Numbered from the stretch's first letter, positions 49,183 to 58,791 are shown. The stretch: 64,000 bases of DNA from Marinagarivorans cellulosilyticus (GCF_021655555.1 NZ_AP023086.1:4308685-4372684), one strand, 5' to 3'. The notes: generated by a model not told the origin, from the letters alone. Translations and numbers: made by a program.

Positions 49183-52100
49183 CTACACAGACTCCCTCTT
49201 TATTATTAACGCTAACTCTCGATAAAAAATGCACATCCCACAGCAACAAATAGTAATGAAACAAATCACCACCCACACCGAAGTAATAACTTAATATACC
49301 TTCTAGCTTTGTATTGTCCCCTAATAGATTTTCGCTTAATTGTGCAAGAAGCGACGTAAACTCCTCTCCAGTCCACGCTGAGGCTCTACAAGACTGTGCT
49401 AATACAGAACTAAAGTAACAAATCGATTCCAGCAACTCTTTCTCTGTTTCACTTTCAAAAAAACTATCAGGCACTAATAACGGCAAGGCATCTTTTTTAT
49501 CACCAGCAAACCGAAAAATCATATTATTATGCGCCGGGCGGTTAAATTCATTGCCACCTTGCGCCCGTCTAGCATTAGCTACAAACATATACTGACTGTA
49601 CGCTAGATGCGCACCGCCCAACATATCACCGAATGCAGGAATAAATTCGCCCGAACAAATATCGCCCCAAATTGTATCGTTGAACACCGAAGGAAGCATG
49701 ATAGCCAAAATCCCTACATCGAGTGCCTTAGGCTCAGCGCCATCCTCCATTACCGCTTTTCGATTCTCGAAGGCCACTACCACCGAATCAGCAATCAATT
49801 CACTTTTCAAACATAGAGAAAGCGTCTTTTTCGCTTCACCCATTAACTTTAAACAACGTAAGCTAACCGAATTCTTAACATCTACCTGTCTGTAATAGTT
49901 TGATTGTCGAGTATAGAGATCTAAGTTAAACGCTCCCATATGTACCTGGGGAACCCAGGAAGAAGAATCAACATCGCTAGGAATAAACTCCGCGTGTGAA
50001 AGTATTTGACTAACTTTTTCATCATTTACAACATCTTTATCCCGAATCAAGTAACACCAAATCCCTTTAATCCAGTCCAGAGTGTTCCAACAGCTATGCT
50101 CGTAGCATTTTTTTAGTTCTGAATTGACAAAAAGAAATAACTCTCGTTTTTTCACCTGAGTTAGATCACGAATATCCGAAAAAAGGCTTGAACTAAAGCT
50201 AACGATACGTCCACGTTCTACAACAACACCCAGACCATAGTGATCTTTACGTGTATTTGTAATACTCCCCCACTTACCCTTAATGGAAGAATCAAACCGA
50301 ATAAACCAAGCTCCATCGTCCAATTCATCAACATTTAAGGTAAGCAATTGGGAGTGGTCACCACTGTCTTGATTAACTAATAGCCCAGCAATTTCGCCCT
50401 TACGGCCTATGCACTCTCCGCTATGTGTAGACAATATTTGCTTATGCTGACTCAAGGTTATTAAGTTAGTTGCATCGACAACGAACGAATCAATACCAGC
50501 TGGAGATCTAAACGATACATCCAAGCCTCTCGATTTAACGACTATTGACCATTGGTCCACGTAATGAGGAGCAACAAGCTTTAAAATAGGAAGGGTATAA
50601 TTAGGAGTTTTCAAGACTAATGTATTTGCATCGCTTTCAATTTTATCTAACAACGCAGCGATACTTGGCTTACACCAAGGTTTTCTTGAAAAACTTTCGT
50701 GGACTGTATGACCACCAATTTCTAAGCAACCCTCTTCAGTTGAAAATATTCGCACCCGTCGAGTATCAGTGTAATTGGATGAAAGCGTGCTCCCCAATGG
50801 TAAGAGTGTCTCCTTTCGAAAGCCCTCCTCCAAATCACTCAAATACACAAACGTTCCTAGCAGTGCAAAAGTAAATCGCTGGCTACGCTTTGCGGCTATA
50901 TCAAATGATAACTCGACAAATTGAACGTCTCGATCGACCGGTACTAATTTTTCATTCTCTTTACGTACATTCTTTGAATAGTCGGCGTTGATATTGGTAG
51001 GCGTCGCACTGACATCCAAATTGAAACCGTGGTCTAAAGATTCCAGGCCAAGCCACACCAATGCACTTTTCTTAACTAATTCTCGACGTTCATTTTTTTT
51101 GCGCAAGACCGCCCTAACACGGGCCATACCGGGGGACCAGCCTAACTGTTCAAAGCAGAGATCACTTATAATCTTCCCGTCACCGCCAACAGATACCGGT
51201 AACGTCCGGCGCTCTCCTAAACTCCCAGCACTTAGTTCTAATTCGTATTCACTCTGAGACCGCATCCACTCTGTAGGCAGCTCGATCATCAATATGAGAT
51301 TCTTCGACGCATAAAACGACTTACCCGAATAGGGTACAACCTCACCACCCTCGAAGGTCATTCTAGCTTCACTGTGCGCACATATATTAAACGATACTGG
51401 GCCGCGCTTAAGCTCGCAAGTTTGCCCCGCTTTTAACTCAAACTCGCCAACAAAAAAACCATCTTGGTAAGCCTCCTCAAGCGATAGCCAATTGTTACTT
51501 ACCGCAAAGCGACTTAATACTCGATATTGGCCCGGAGAGAGTGAAACCCCATCTTCGGATAAATCAAACCGCCCAACAAAGGCACTAGAATCACAATTGA
51601 AAATCGCGAACTGATTATTAATATCACTCGTCCATAATGCGATATTCACTTTTTGCGATTTCGGCAGGCTCAAAACTATTTCGCGTATATCAAAATCATC
51701 TAGGGCAATATTTTTATCATGCCCCCTAACATCCACTTCTTCTAGTTGACCATTAATCTCGACTTGCCATAAAGACTCTCCCTCTTCAAAGGGCAGTATT
51801 ATAGAGAGTTCTTCACCATCAAAAATAAAGGCCGGAGGTACGCATATTTTGTAACTATCTAAACTTTGCACGTTAACCTTCGAAGGGTCATGCACTGTAT
51901 CTTCAGATTTGGCTCCCGTGATCATATTTATAAACTGAGATAAATAATAACCTTGGTTATCAATCATTAAGGCGCGCTGCGTCCTTTTGCCAAACCGATT
52001 TTTGGGGGATTTTTTAAAACTATCGTACCACTCCAGTTGCGCACCAAAATCGTCTACATCTGGCAATCCGTTTTCGCGGGCGTATTTTTCCATTCGATTA

Positions 52101-52585
52101 TATACATCGCCGATATAGGCCTCCGCTACGCCCACCTGACCCAAGTAAGCATCAACCATATAGTTTGCGCCATAAAGTCGGTTAGAAAGAGGTAGCTCTA
52201 ACTTTTTACAGGCGTGGCAAAAAGCCTTCCAAAGTTGCTTTCGCTCTTCATTATTTTGCGGCGCATCTTTCTTTCGCCCCATCGCCAAGTTAATGCAACC
52301 ATAAACGGCGCTACCTGCATTATCACTTCCTAGATTCGCCTTAATAGTACGCACCAAATACCCAACAAAAAGACAAGGGGAAATCCGTAAGCCTTTTTCG
52401 AAGTTGATCAACTTCCCACCAGATTGGACTAAGGCTTTTTGTATAAACGAAGCCGTCGCATCATCTAACAGGCCGTCAATCAAACCCAAATATGGAACAT
52501 CAGATTTACATAACCTTTGTTTAACGCTAATTTCATATTTTTCAAATACGTTAAACACGTCATTTCTATTCGGTGAGTGCATCAT
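49175..52585 (-). CDS. druH: DruH-like protein (STY4851/ECs_5259 family), partner of the helicase
   Basis: 1136 residues with no enzyme motif that I can see and no signal peptide or membrane segment. The N-terminus (LGLIDGLLDDATASFIQKAL, GYLVRTIKANLGSDNA) and overall size match STY4851-type proteins, which accompany large DUF1998 helicases and are called DruH in Druantia type III. The second half is beta-rich. The start is preceded by AGGAGGG, and either of two consecutive ATGs could serve. Its end overlaps the helicase start, indicating co-translation. Assignment rests on size, partner and remembered family features. Confidence 0.7.
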   Translation of the reverse strand: MMHSPNRNDVFNVFEKYEISVKQRLCKSDVPYLGLIDGLLDDATASFIQKALVQSGGKLINFEKGLRISPCLFVGYLVRTIKANLGSDNAGSAVYGCINLAMGRKKDAPQNNEERKQLWKAFCHACKKLELPLSNRLYGANYMVDAYLGQVGVAEAYIGDVYNRMEKYARENGLPDVDDFGAQLEWYDSFKKSPKNRFGKRTQRALMIDNQGYYLSQFINMITGAKSEDTVHDPSKVNVQSLDSYKICVPPAFIFDGEELSIILPFEEGESLWQVEINGQLEEVDVRGHDKNIALDDFDIREIVLSLPKSQKVNIALWTSDINNQFAIFNCDSSAFVGRFDLSEDGVSLSPGQYRVLSRFAVSNNWLSLEEAYQDGFFVGEFELKAGQTCELKRGPVSFNICAHSEARMTFEGGEVVPYSGKSFYASKNLILMIELPTEWMRSQSEYELELSAGSLGERRTLPVSVGGDGKIISDLCFEQLGWSPGMARVRAVLRKKNERRELVKKSALVWLGLESLDHGFNLDVSATPTNINADYSKNVRKENEKLVPVDRDVQFVELSFDIAAKRSQRFTFALLGTFVYLSDLEEGFRKETLLPLGSTLSSNYTDTRRVRIFSTEEGCLEIGGHTVHESFSRKPWCKPSIAALLDKIESDANTLVLKTPNYTLPILKLVAPHYVDQWSIVVKSRGLDVSFRSPAGIDSFVVDATNLITLSQHKQILSTHSGECIGRKGEIAGLLVNQDSGDHSQLLTLNVDELDDGAWFIRFDSSIKGKWGSITNTRKDHYGLGVVVERGRIVSFSSSLFSDIRDLTQVKKRELFLFVNSELKKCYEHSCWNTLDWIKGIWCYLIRDKDVVNDEKVSQILSHAEFIPSDVDSSSWVPQVHMGAFNLDLYTRQSNYYRQVDVKNSVSLRCLKLMGEAKKTLSLCLKSELIADSVVVAFENRKAVMEDGAEPKALDVGILAIMLPSVFNDTIWGDICSGEFIPAFGDMLGGAHLAYSQYMFVANARRAQGGNEFNRPAHNNMIFRFAGDKKDALPLLVPDSFFESETEKELLESICYFSSVLAQSCRASAWTGEEFTSLLAQLSENLLGDNTKLEGILSYYFGVGGDLFHYYLLLWDVHFLSRVSVNNKEGVCVDV

Positions 52586-52642
52586 GCCCTCCTAATCATT
52601 TTTATATTATATGGATACTTACACTCACAACGGTAAGTTCGT

Positions 52643-54385
52643 CTACTTTTCAAGTAGCCACTGATACTGCCGTCGCGCAGCACAGATAAGGTCGTCAAAG
52701 ATTATGATTTTTACATTGGGTTCACGCAGGTTTTGTACTGACAAGTCATTACCTCGCTTCCCACCTATCAAGATCACATTAATTTGTTGATCAATACCAT
52801 TTTGGTGAAAGTCATTTCGATAAGCTGTCGCTTGTTGGTAGTCTTCGAATCGTAGCGAGTGATTTGGGCGCTTAAATTCAATAAGCAGCCTTTCGCCGTT
52901 CAAATTTTGAGTCAAAAATAGGTCAGGCCTTTTATCGGCTCTATCGCCGGTATACTTGCGCCCTAGATATTCTTCTACTTGTCGCTTAAGTGTGATATCC
53001 GAGCTAAACAAACTGTACTCCGGGCTAAACAACCACAGATTCTTTTCTATTGCTCGGTGAACATGTTTTTCTAGTGTCTCTTTCTTGGAACAAATCTCTT
53101 CTAGGTAATCTAAAAAACGTAATCGATGGGTAGCCTGCTCTGCAACTAGTGCTAACTCCACAAGGCCAAACTCTTCCAACGCCTCCGCAAATTTAGCCAC
53201 CTCGGAATGACGAGCATCGTTAATAAATTCGAGTACAACTCTATAATCGCTTCGCTCAAGGGCATCTAACAAAACACTAACGATAGGCTCTAGTTTAGAT
53301 TCTGGTTCTTGATAAAATTTATCGAGTATTTTTTTAATAGCTAGCTCAGCAAAGTCGCGTCTATTTTCTGGGAGTTTGGCAATTCTTTCTTTTGCCTTTT
53401 TTCGCAGGCGAGCTTGCGCCAAATGCATTTCTTGGCCGTACACGCTTTTCAGTTGCTCACGCAATATAGGCTGAACACACTCAAGCAGATCTAGTTCTGT
53501 TTTACTGCCTTCTATCAACGCACCCCAATCTGCCGTCACGTCATTAGATCGCCCGGTTAACTCAATTTCACCAAAGCACTTATCGAGTAACTTTCTTGGT
53601 ATATCATCAGCTTGATCCAAACCAAAGAAGCATGGGTCACCCACAACTTTCCCATCAATACGTATGGATATACCAGGCTTTCTTAGCTTGCGTTTTTGCT
53701 CGCTAACAGTGCAGCGAAGAATGCCTTCACCCTCATTCAAATTAAGGGGCTGCTCTACGTATTCACCTTGAAGGTCATCAACCCCCAGTGGCTTTCCATT
53801 GATGATAATATTAAAACCATCTTCTCTGCCATAATCTGCAATCAAAACCTGCTTAAGGCGAGTTTCATCAGGAAAGCGTATGTTTTGATGTAAATCGCTT
53901 AACGTTATACGTGTGCCCTGAGCCAACTCTGTGCTCGCAGTTTCTGTAATTTCAAGCGGCATTTCGGGCAAGCCTTCGTGGCTATCCAAAAGTGCTTTGT
54001 CTAAACGAAACTCCGAACGACTCCCTCTAGCCCAAGTCTCCAGCGTCATAGCCGAGGCGATCATTAAGCCTGAGAACTTGCCAATTCCTTTTCTACCTTT
54101 TACTTTTCTACGTTTGCTTGGAGTAAAGTCACCACTGCGGTCGCGGCGGTTTCTGGCGATGTTCAAATATTCACTTTGTAGCTCAGCCAAAGTCATGCCT
54201 GTGCCGCTATCTTCAACGACGATAGATTCTTTACTGACAATACCCGGCAATGTAATACGCACTTCGTCTGCTTCGGCATCCCATGCGTTATCAACTAACT
54301 CCTTCAGAGCCTTTTCGGGTGAGCGGTAATTTTCGCTTAACAATAAGGCCAAGCGTGTATCGACTTTGAAGGAATGTTGGCTCAT
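52643..54385 (-). CDS. GHKL/MORC-like ATPase fused to a Shedu/DUF4263-like nuclease
   Basis: 580 residues. The N-terminal GHKL ATPase (Bergerat) fold is clear: N-box KELVDNAWDAEA (E29, D32, N33), G1 box EDSGTGMT (D59, G61, G63), and G2 box GRKGIGKFSG (97-106). The middle is helical (to ~430). The C-terminus reads PDLFL (~482) and LLIEFKRP (~494-501), a PD-(D/E)XK-type core as in Shedu/DUF4263 nucleases. Its start lies 17 bp downstream of the hsdS stop, and 58 bp separate it from druH. Role is not known; ATP-controlled DNA cleavage in defence is the likely theme. Confidence 0.8.
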   Translation of the reverse strand: MSQHSFKVDTRLALLLSENYRSPEKALKELVDNAWDAEADEVRITLPGIVSKESIVVEDSGTGMTLAELQSEYLNIARNRRDRSGDFTPSKRRKVKGRKGIGKFSGLMIASAMTLETWARGSRSEFRLDKALLDSHEGLPEMPLEITETASTELAQGTRITLSDLHQNIRFPDETRLKQVLIADYGREDGFNIIINGKPLGVDDLQGEYVEQPLNLNEGEGILRCTVSEQKRKLRKPGISIRIDGKVVGDPCFFGLDQADDIPRKLLDKCFGEIELTGRSNDVTADWGALIEGSKTELDLLECVQPILREQLKSVYGQEMHLAQARLRKKAKERIAKLPENRRDFAELAIKKILDKFYQEPESKLEPIVSVLLDALERSDYRVVLEFINDARHSEVAKFAEALEEFGLVELALVAEQATHRLRFLDYLEEICSKKETLEKHVHRAIEKNLWLFSPEYSLFSSDITLKRQVEEYLGRKYTGDRADKRPDLFLTQNLNGERLLIEFKRPNHSLRFEDYQQATAYRNDFHQNGIDQQINVILIGGKRGNDLSVQNLREPNVKIIIFDDLICAARRQYQWLLEK

Positions 54386-54401
54386 ATTGATATATCCTTA
54401 C

Positions 54402-55553
54402 TTATAGTTTTCCTGAAAAGGCTTTTTGGCTTAAGCTACCAAACAGTAGGTTCTCTTTACTTACTTCAATTGCATACCTACTTTTCATCGATAAAACTGA
54501 GTTAACCACTTTTGAAAACTTAACCTGACTTTCATATTTTGGTAGTGAGAACTCAAACAATGCCAGCTCGGTGCGATTAAGCTTAGGGATGCTCGCACGA
54601 TCAGGCAGAGTTTCCGTATAATGAGAGAACTGTTCAGATAGTAAAAGCATCCATATAAATTCACGCGTTGTTTTTCCATCAATCGCTCGTATGGGATACA
54701 TATCAGCGGAGCACAGACCAACATTATTTGCCAAGGCACACTTTCGAAGATATGGTCGGATTTTCGAATAAAGCACGTGTCGTTCGTCGAAAAGGAATTT
54801 TTTACTAATCAGCCCTTCCTCCCGCGCGGTTAAGGCAGGTAAAAACATACCAGTTTCTTTTTCAATCCTATCTGGACCAATATGGACTAAATCAATATAT
54901 GCATCTTCTCTAGGGTCCACCATCTTCGCATCAATTGCGACAACATCACCAAAGGAAACTTTATCTACGCTAACCGGATCACCAAACATATCCAAAAACA
55001 CAGACCGTAAAAAATCATCGGCGAGTTGGATGGCTTCTTGGCGTTTGCGGCGGATGGCGTCGGCTTTGTCTAGGATCGCGGCGATGCGTTTTTGTTCTTT
55101 TAGGCTTTTCTCGGCATTATTAGGAAATGGAAGGTATACATCCAGCTCACGTAAAACATCAAGAGTGATACCTTTTACAGTCGCTCCTTTCCCTTGTTTA
55201 GCAATTTCATCAGATTTAGACTCCAAAAAACGTAACAAATAGCGCTTATCTAATACTCTTTCATCTTTAACTAATAGCGCTTTTAAGTCTTGGTTTATTG
55301 CCATATTGGTGGCTGTTACAGCGACCTTACCTAACGCCATCCTCGTTGGAACTACGATAGTCCCGGCAGGAAGGACATTAGTCGCTGAATTTTTAACTCC
55401 CAACTCGGTTATACAATCTTGAGTAATAGAAAGTTCAGATGATTTAAAGTCTTTAACAGAAGCCCAAGGAATCGATCCGCCCCAATACTCTGCTACTTTT
55501 TTACTCGGGGTTCCTCCCCCTCGAATATCTACCAAGTCAGCTAGAGCCACCAT
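54402..55553 (-). CDS. hsdS: Type I restriction-modification specificity subunit HsdS
   Basis: 383 residues from ATG 55553, which overlaps the stop of the 49-codon ORF before it (TGATG). Starting further upstream at 55679 would add a tail made from another frame. Two target-recognition domains (starting DLVDIRGGGTPSK and FGDVVAIDAKMVDP) are separated by the conserved coiled helix EQKRIAAILDKADAIRRKRQ, the usual HsdS architecture. It determines the bipartite DNA recognition site and bridges the HsdM subunits. A half-size second conserved helix near the end (SMKSRYAIEVSKENLLFGSL) is present. Confidence 0.88.
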   Translation of the reverse strand: MVALADLVDIRGGGTPSKKVAEYWGGSIPWASVKDFKSSELSITQDCITELGVKNSATNVLPAGTIVVPTRMALGKVAVTATNMAINQDLKALLVKDERVLDKRYLLRFLESKSDEIAKQGKGATVKGITLDVLRELDVYLPFPNNAEKSLKEQKRIAAILDKADAIRRKRQEAIQLADDFLRSVFLDMFGDPVSVDKVSFGDVVAIDAKMVDPREDAYIDLVHIGPDRIEKETGMFLPALTAREEGLISKKFLFDERHVLYSKIRPYLRKCALANNVGLCSADMYPIRAIDGKTTREFIWMLLLSEQFSHYTETLPDRASIPKLNRTELALFEFSLPKYESQVKFSKVVNSVLSMKSRYAIEVSKENLLFGSLSQKAFSGKL

Positions 55554-55702
55554 CAGAGCATCCCCTCCAGCGTCGCTCCATTGATTCCATTCAATCGCGA
55601 CATTAGTGCATCCATCGGCAACCGTTCCAGACGTTGCTCTACCTCCTGCATCCATGCAGTCGTGCACGTCATCATCCAAATCAAGTCGAAGTTCATGCTC
55701 AT
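55553..55702 (-). CDS. 49-codon coupled ORF before hsdS, unknown
   Basis: The frame starts at 55702 with MSMNFDLIW, where ATG overlaps the stop of the HsdM-tail frame (ATGA), and ends at 55553 with TGA overlapping the hsdS ATG (TGATG). It contains AWMQEVEQRLERLPMDALMS, a helical, protein-like sequence. Stop/start overlap on both sides suggests it is translated, either as a small peptide or as a re-initiation bridge. I do not recognise a family. Confidence 0.5.
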   Translation of the reverse strand: MSMNFDLIWMMTCTTAWMQEVEQRLERLPMDALMSRLNGINGATLEGML

Positions 55703-55898
55703 AGCATTGCCTCCAACTCGTCTAAATCTTGGAGAATCTCTTTCTCCAGATCCTTTAACTTTTTCAGTATTACCTTAGGGGCTTCATACACCTCCTCTTC
55801 GTACACCACTTCTTTATATCGGTTAATCGACAAGTCGTATTTATTGGCTTTGATATCCGCCGCATCCACCACAAAGGCTTTTTGTGTTTTATCCTGCA
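55699..55898 (-). repeat. hsdM 3' end direct repeat, copy in the small ORF
   Basis: About 200 bp closely related to 57088-57284, both minus strand, flanking the DUF1016 gene. Confidence 0.8.
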
Positions 55899-56013
55899 AG
55901 AATACTCCTGCATTTTCAGGATTAGCACTTACCTGTAGGCCCAGCGTGCCCAGCAATTGCCTTGGCAGTGGCTCCCCTGCACCGTGCCCACTTACGCTAT
56001 TCAAACTACTCAT
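55699..56013 (-). CDS. Duplicated HsdM C-terminus on a small ORF
   Basis: 104 codons. The first ~38 residues (MSSLNSVSGHGAGEPLPRQL and on) are unique; from QKAFVVDAADIKANKYDLSI to the end ELEAML they are nearly the same as the last 65 residues of HsdM (57088-58779). Its ATG overlaps the stop of the DUF1016 gene. It has no methylase motif. It may give a free helical HsdM tail, or be a by-product of the insertion of the DUF1016 gene by recombination between duplicated tails. Confidence 0.55.
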   Translation of the reverse strand: MSSLNSVSGHGAGEPLPRQLLGTLGLQVSANPENAGVFLQDKTQKAFVVDAADIKANKYDLSINRYKEVVYEEEVYEAPKVILKKLKDLEKEILQDLDELEAML

Positions 56014-57088
56014 TCCCTTCCCCCAACTCATTCGCCACATCTTTAGCAAACTCGGCTTCAATCTCCTCAATACTCGGCAAGCTGGCCTTTAAGTTATCCG
56101 GCAAGGCCTGAGTCAGTTGATATTCCGAAACCCCTATAGGCGTCTCTATCCCCTTTAATGCATACTCGGCGACCAACTTATCTTTTTTGCGGCATAACAA
56201 CAGGCCAACGGTGGGTTGATCGCTGTCTTTTTTGAGCTGCGCATCCACAGCGTTAATGTAAAAATTAAGCTTACCGGCATGCTCTGGCTCAAAGTCTATT
56301 GTTTTCAGCTCTATCACCACATAGCAACTCAGCCTAGTGTGGTAAAACAACAAGTCTAAGTAAAAGTCTTTATCACCCACGGGTACAGGTACCTGCTGGC
56401 CCATATAGGCGAACCCTGCGCCTAACTCTAATAAAAACTGGGTAATATGCTTAACCAAGCTCTTTTCCAGCTCCCGCTCGTTGTAATTATCCGTAAGGCT
56501 CAAAAAGTCAAAAACATAAGGGTCTTTTAAGCTTTGTTGCGCCAAGTCTGATTGCAGCGGCGGCAAGGTTTGCTCGAAATTAGTGATGGCTTTGCCCTCG
56601 CGCTGGTACAAGCCACTTTCGATCTGGTGGATGAGCACATTTCGGCTCCAGCCGTATTGCAAGGTGCTGGCAAGATAAAAGTGGGCCTCGGTAACGCTTG
56701 GGCACTTACTCATAATGGCTATATTGTGCCCCCAGGGGATTTGGCATAATTGGGCAACAGCTTGTTGCCCAATTTCCGGTGCGCCCTGCCAAAACTGAAC
56801 CCATTGGCGAATGTACTTAAGATTACGCAACGAAAAACCCTTGATGTCGGGGAATTCGTGCATCAAGTCTTGACTGAGCTGGGTTAAGAAACCGTCGCCC
56901 CAAGTACTGTTTTTCTGCTTTTCTACGATTTGCTCGCCCAACTGCCAATAAAATTGCAACAGCTCTTGGTTTACCTTAACGGCTGCTTGCACGCGTGTTT
57001 GCATAAAGCGTTTTTTAAGGGTGCTTAACCAGCCCTTATAATCGTCGTTATGCGCTAGGGCTATTTTTTTTGCTGAGGGTTTATTCAT
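56006..57088 (-). CDS. DUF1016 (YhcG-type) PD-(D/E)XK nuclease
   Basis: 360 residues, full length. The N-terminal winged-helix region (VNQELLQFYWQLGEQIVEKQ, DIKGFSLRNLKYIRQW) is followed by the C-terminal nuclease domain: GDKDFYLDLLFYH and YVVIELKT give the D and ExK positions. The start overlaps the hsdM stop (TAATG) and its stop overlaps the next ORF. Such proteins are often found between type I restriction genes; their exact role is unknown. A helper nuclease or an addiction-like cargo gene inserted into the operon are both possible. Confidence 0.88.
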   Translation of the reverse strand: MNKPSAKKIALAHNDDYKGWLSTLKKRFMQTRVQAAVKVNQELLQFYWQLGEQIVEKQKNSTWGDGFLTQLSQDLMHEFPDIKGFSLRNLKYIRQWVQFWQGAPEIGQQAVAQLCQIPWGHNIAIMSKCPSVTEAHFYLASTLQYGWSRNVLIHQIESGLYQREGKAITNFEQTLPPLQSDLAQQSLKDPYVFDFLSLTDNYNERELEKSLVKHITQFLLELGAGFAYMGQQVPVPVGDKDFYLDLLFYHTRLSCYVVIELKTIDFEPEHAGKLNFYINAVDAQLKKDSDQPTVGLLLCRKKDKLVAEYALKGIETPIGVSEYQLTQALPDNLKASLPSIEEIEAEFAKDVANELGEGNE

Positions 57089-57284
57089 TACAGCATGGCC
57101 TCTAGCTCGTCTAAATCCTTGAGTATATCCAACTCAAGTTTTTTCAACTTTTTCAATATCTTCTTAGGCGGCTCGTAGGTTTCTTCTTCGTACACCACTT
57201 CTTTATAGCGGTTAATCGATAAGTCATATTTATTGGCTTTGATATCTGCCGCATCGACCACAAAGGCTTTTTGCGCTTTGTCGC
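57088..57284 (-). repeat. hsdM 3' end direct repeat, copy in hsdM
   Basis: Partner of 55699-55898; see there. Confidence 0.8.
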
Positions 57285-58779
57285 CAAACTGCTTATCAAT
57301 GGTCGCAGCACGAGAATTTTTATCAATCAATGTTCGGTACTTCTTCCACTGGGCAATGGCATCCGGCAGGTCATTGACTCCTTCTAAGGCATGTGCACGC
57401 TTTACCGCTCCAGCGTTCCTTGCGCCTGCGGTATTAGTGCCTCCTTGTACGTCATCATCTTTTACTGAAGGCTTAAGCGGTACCCGCTTATCATCTAAGG
57501 AAAACCCATCCGCCATTAAATCGTAAAACCAAACTCTTTCCGTTGTGCCGCCTTTGGTAAAAATCAAAATAGCTGTACTCACACCCGCATAAGGTTTAAA
57601 TACCCCACTGGGGAGGCTGACAATGCCCTCTAACTGATTATTCTCTATAAGCTCCGAACGTAATTGCTGGTGTGCTTTGGAGGAGCCGAACAACACGCCA
57701 TCCGGCACGATAACGGCGGCGCGGCCGCCGAGTTTTAATGCTCGTAAAATATGAGCAATAAATAACAACTCGGTCTTTTTAGTTTTAACCAAACCTAATA
57801 CATCGGGGTTGGTATTGGTTTCGTCTAGGCTGCCTTTAAACGGCGGGTTAGCGAGGATGACATCAAAAAAGTTTTGCTCTTGTTGGGGAAAGTTCTCTTT
57901 AATGGATTTACTGAGGGAATCCTGATAGAGAATATTGGCGCCATTTACGCCGTGCAGGGCCATGTTCATACTGCTAACGCGCAGCATGGTGGTATCAAAA
58001 TCAAAACCCCAAAACATCTGGGTATTGATGTGCTTGCGGTAAGGCTCTAATAAATCGCCGGTAAAGTGTTTATTGCCCTCTTCGTCGGCAAAAATACCGG
58101 CCTCGCTGGAATAAGTTTTATTGAGGTATTCCATGGTGCGAGCAAGAAAACCTGCGGTACCGCAGGCTGGGTCGCAAATGCTTTCGGTGGGCTGTGGATC
58201 GATGAGTTCGATCATGGCATCAATAATATGGCGGGGGGTGCGAAACTGGCCGTTAATACCGGCGGTTGTGAGCTTGCTCAGCAGGTATTCGTAAATATCG
58301 CCCTTTACATCGCTTTGGGTGAGTGGCAGGTTTTCGACCATCTCTACTGCGCTAACCAGTACCGATTCGTTTTTAATCTCTAGGTCGGCATCCTGCATGT
58401 ATTCGCCAATATGGCCCAGGGCCTCGATAGCACTGCCCTTGCCGCCTAGGCCGTCTTTTTGTTCCGACTTATGACCCAGGGTTGCAAAAAAGGGGTATAC
58501 CTCGTTTTTAAGGTGTTTATGTAGCTCTTTACCGCTGAGGTTTTTAAAGTTCTTCCAGCGCAGTAGTTGGCCTTTTGAGGTATTGGGGAATACGCGGTCG
58601 AAGTCGCTTTTTTTGCTGCGCGCGGCTTTGCGCTCGGCGTTGTCTTCTTGCATATCCAGCATGCGGGCAAACATAAGGTAGCTGATTTGCTCGATAACGG
58701 TTAAGGGGTTTGTGATGCCGCCAGTCCAGAACTTCTCCCAGAGCTTGTCGATATCGTTACGTATTTGGCCTGTTAGCAT
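57088..58779 (-). CDS. hsdM: Type I restriction-modification methyltransferase HsdM
   Basis: 563 residues. The N-terminal HsdM domain begins MLTGQIRNDIDKLWEKFW. The SAM-binding motif CDPACGTAGFL is near 202, and the adenine-methylase motif NPPF is at 311-314. It methylates adenine at the recognition site chosen by HsdS. Its last 65 codons are duplicated at 55699-55898. It starts 12 bp after the NTase gene stop and overlaps DUF1016 at the end. The intervening gene insertions leave the subunit intact. Confidence 0.92.
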   Translation of the reverse strand: MLTGQIRNDIDKLWEKFWTGGITNPLTVIEQISYLMFARMLDMQEDNAERKAARSKKSDFDRVFPNTSKGQLLRWKNFKNLSGKELHKHLKNEVYPFFATLGHKSEQKDGLGGKGSAIEALGHIGEYMQDADLEIKNESVLVSAVEMVENLPLTQSDVKGDIYEYLLSKLTTAGINGQFRTPRHIIDAMIELIDPQPTESICDPACGTAGFLARTMEYLNKTYSSEAGIFADEEGNKHFTGDLLEPYRKHINTQMFWGFDFDTTMLRVSSMNMALHGVNGANILYQDSLSKSIKENFPQQEQNFFDVILANPPFKGSLDETNTNPDVLGLVKTKKTELLFIAHILRALKLGGRAAVIVPDGVLFGSSKAHQQLRSELIENNQLEGIVSLPSGVFKPYAGVSTAILIFTKGGTTERVWFYDLMADGFSLDDKRVPLKPSVKDDDVQGGTNTAGARNAGAVKRAHALEGVNDLPDAIAQWKKYRTLIDKNSRAATIDKQFGDKAQKAFVVDAADIKANKYDLSINRYKEVVYEEETYEPPKKILKKLKKLELDILKDLDELEAML

Positions 58780-58791
58780 AGGGTTCTCTTG

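Noticed and set aside
54402..55679. Longer start at 55679 for HsdS
   Set aside because: The first 42 codons are an out-of-frame reading of the 49-codon ORF; the TGATG overlap at 55553 gives a standard HsdS N-terminus.
55699..56070. Longer start at 56070 for the HsdM-tail ORF
   Set aside because: The extra 19 codons overlap the DUF1016 3' end; ATG 56013 overlaps the previous stop as in other genes of this operon.
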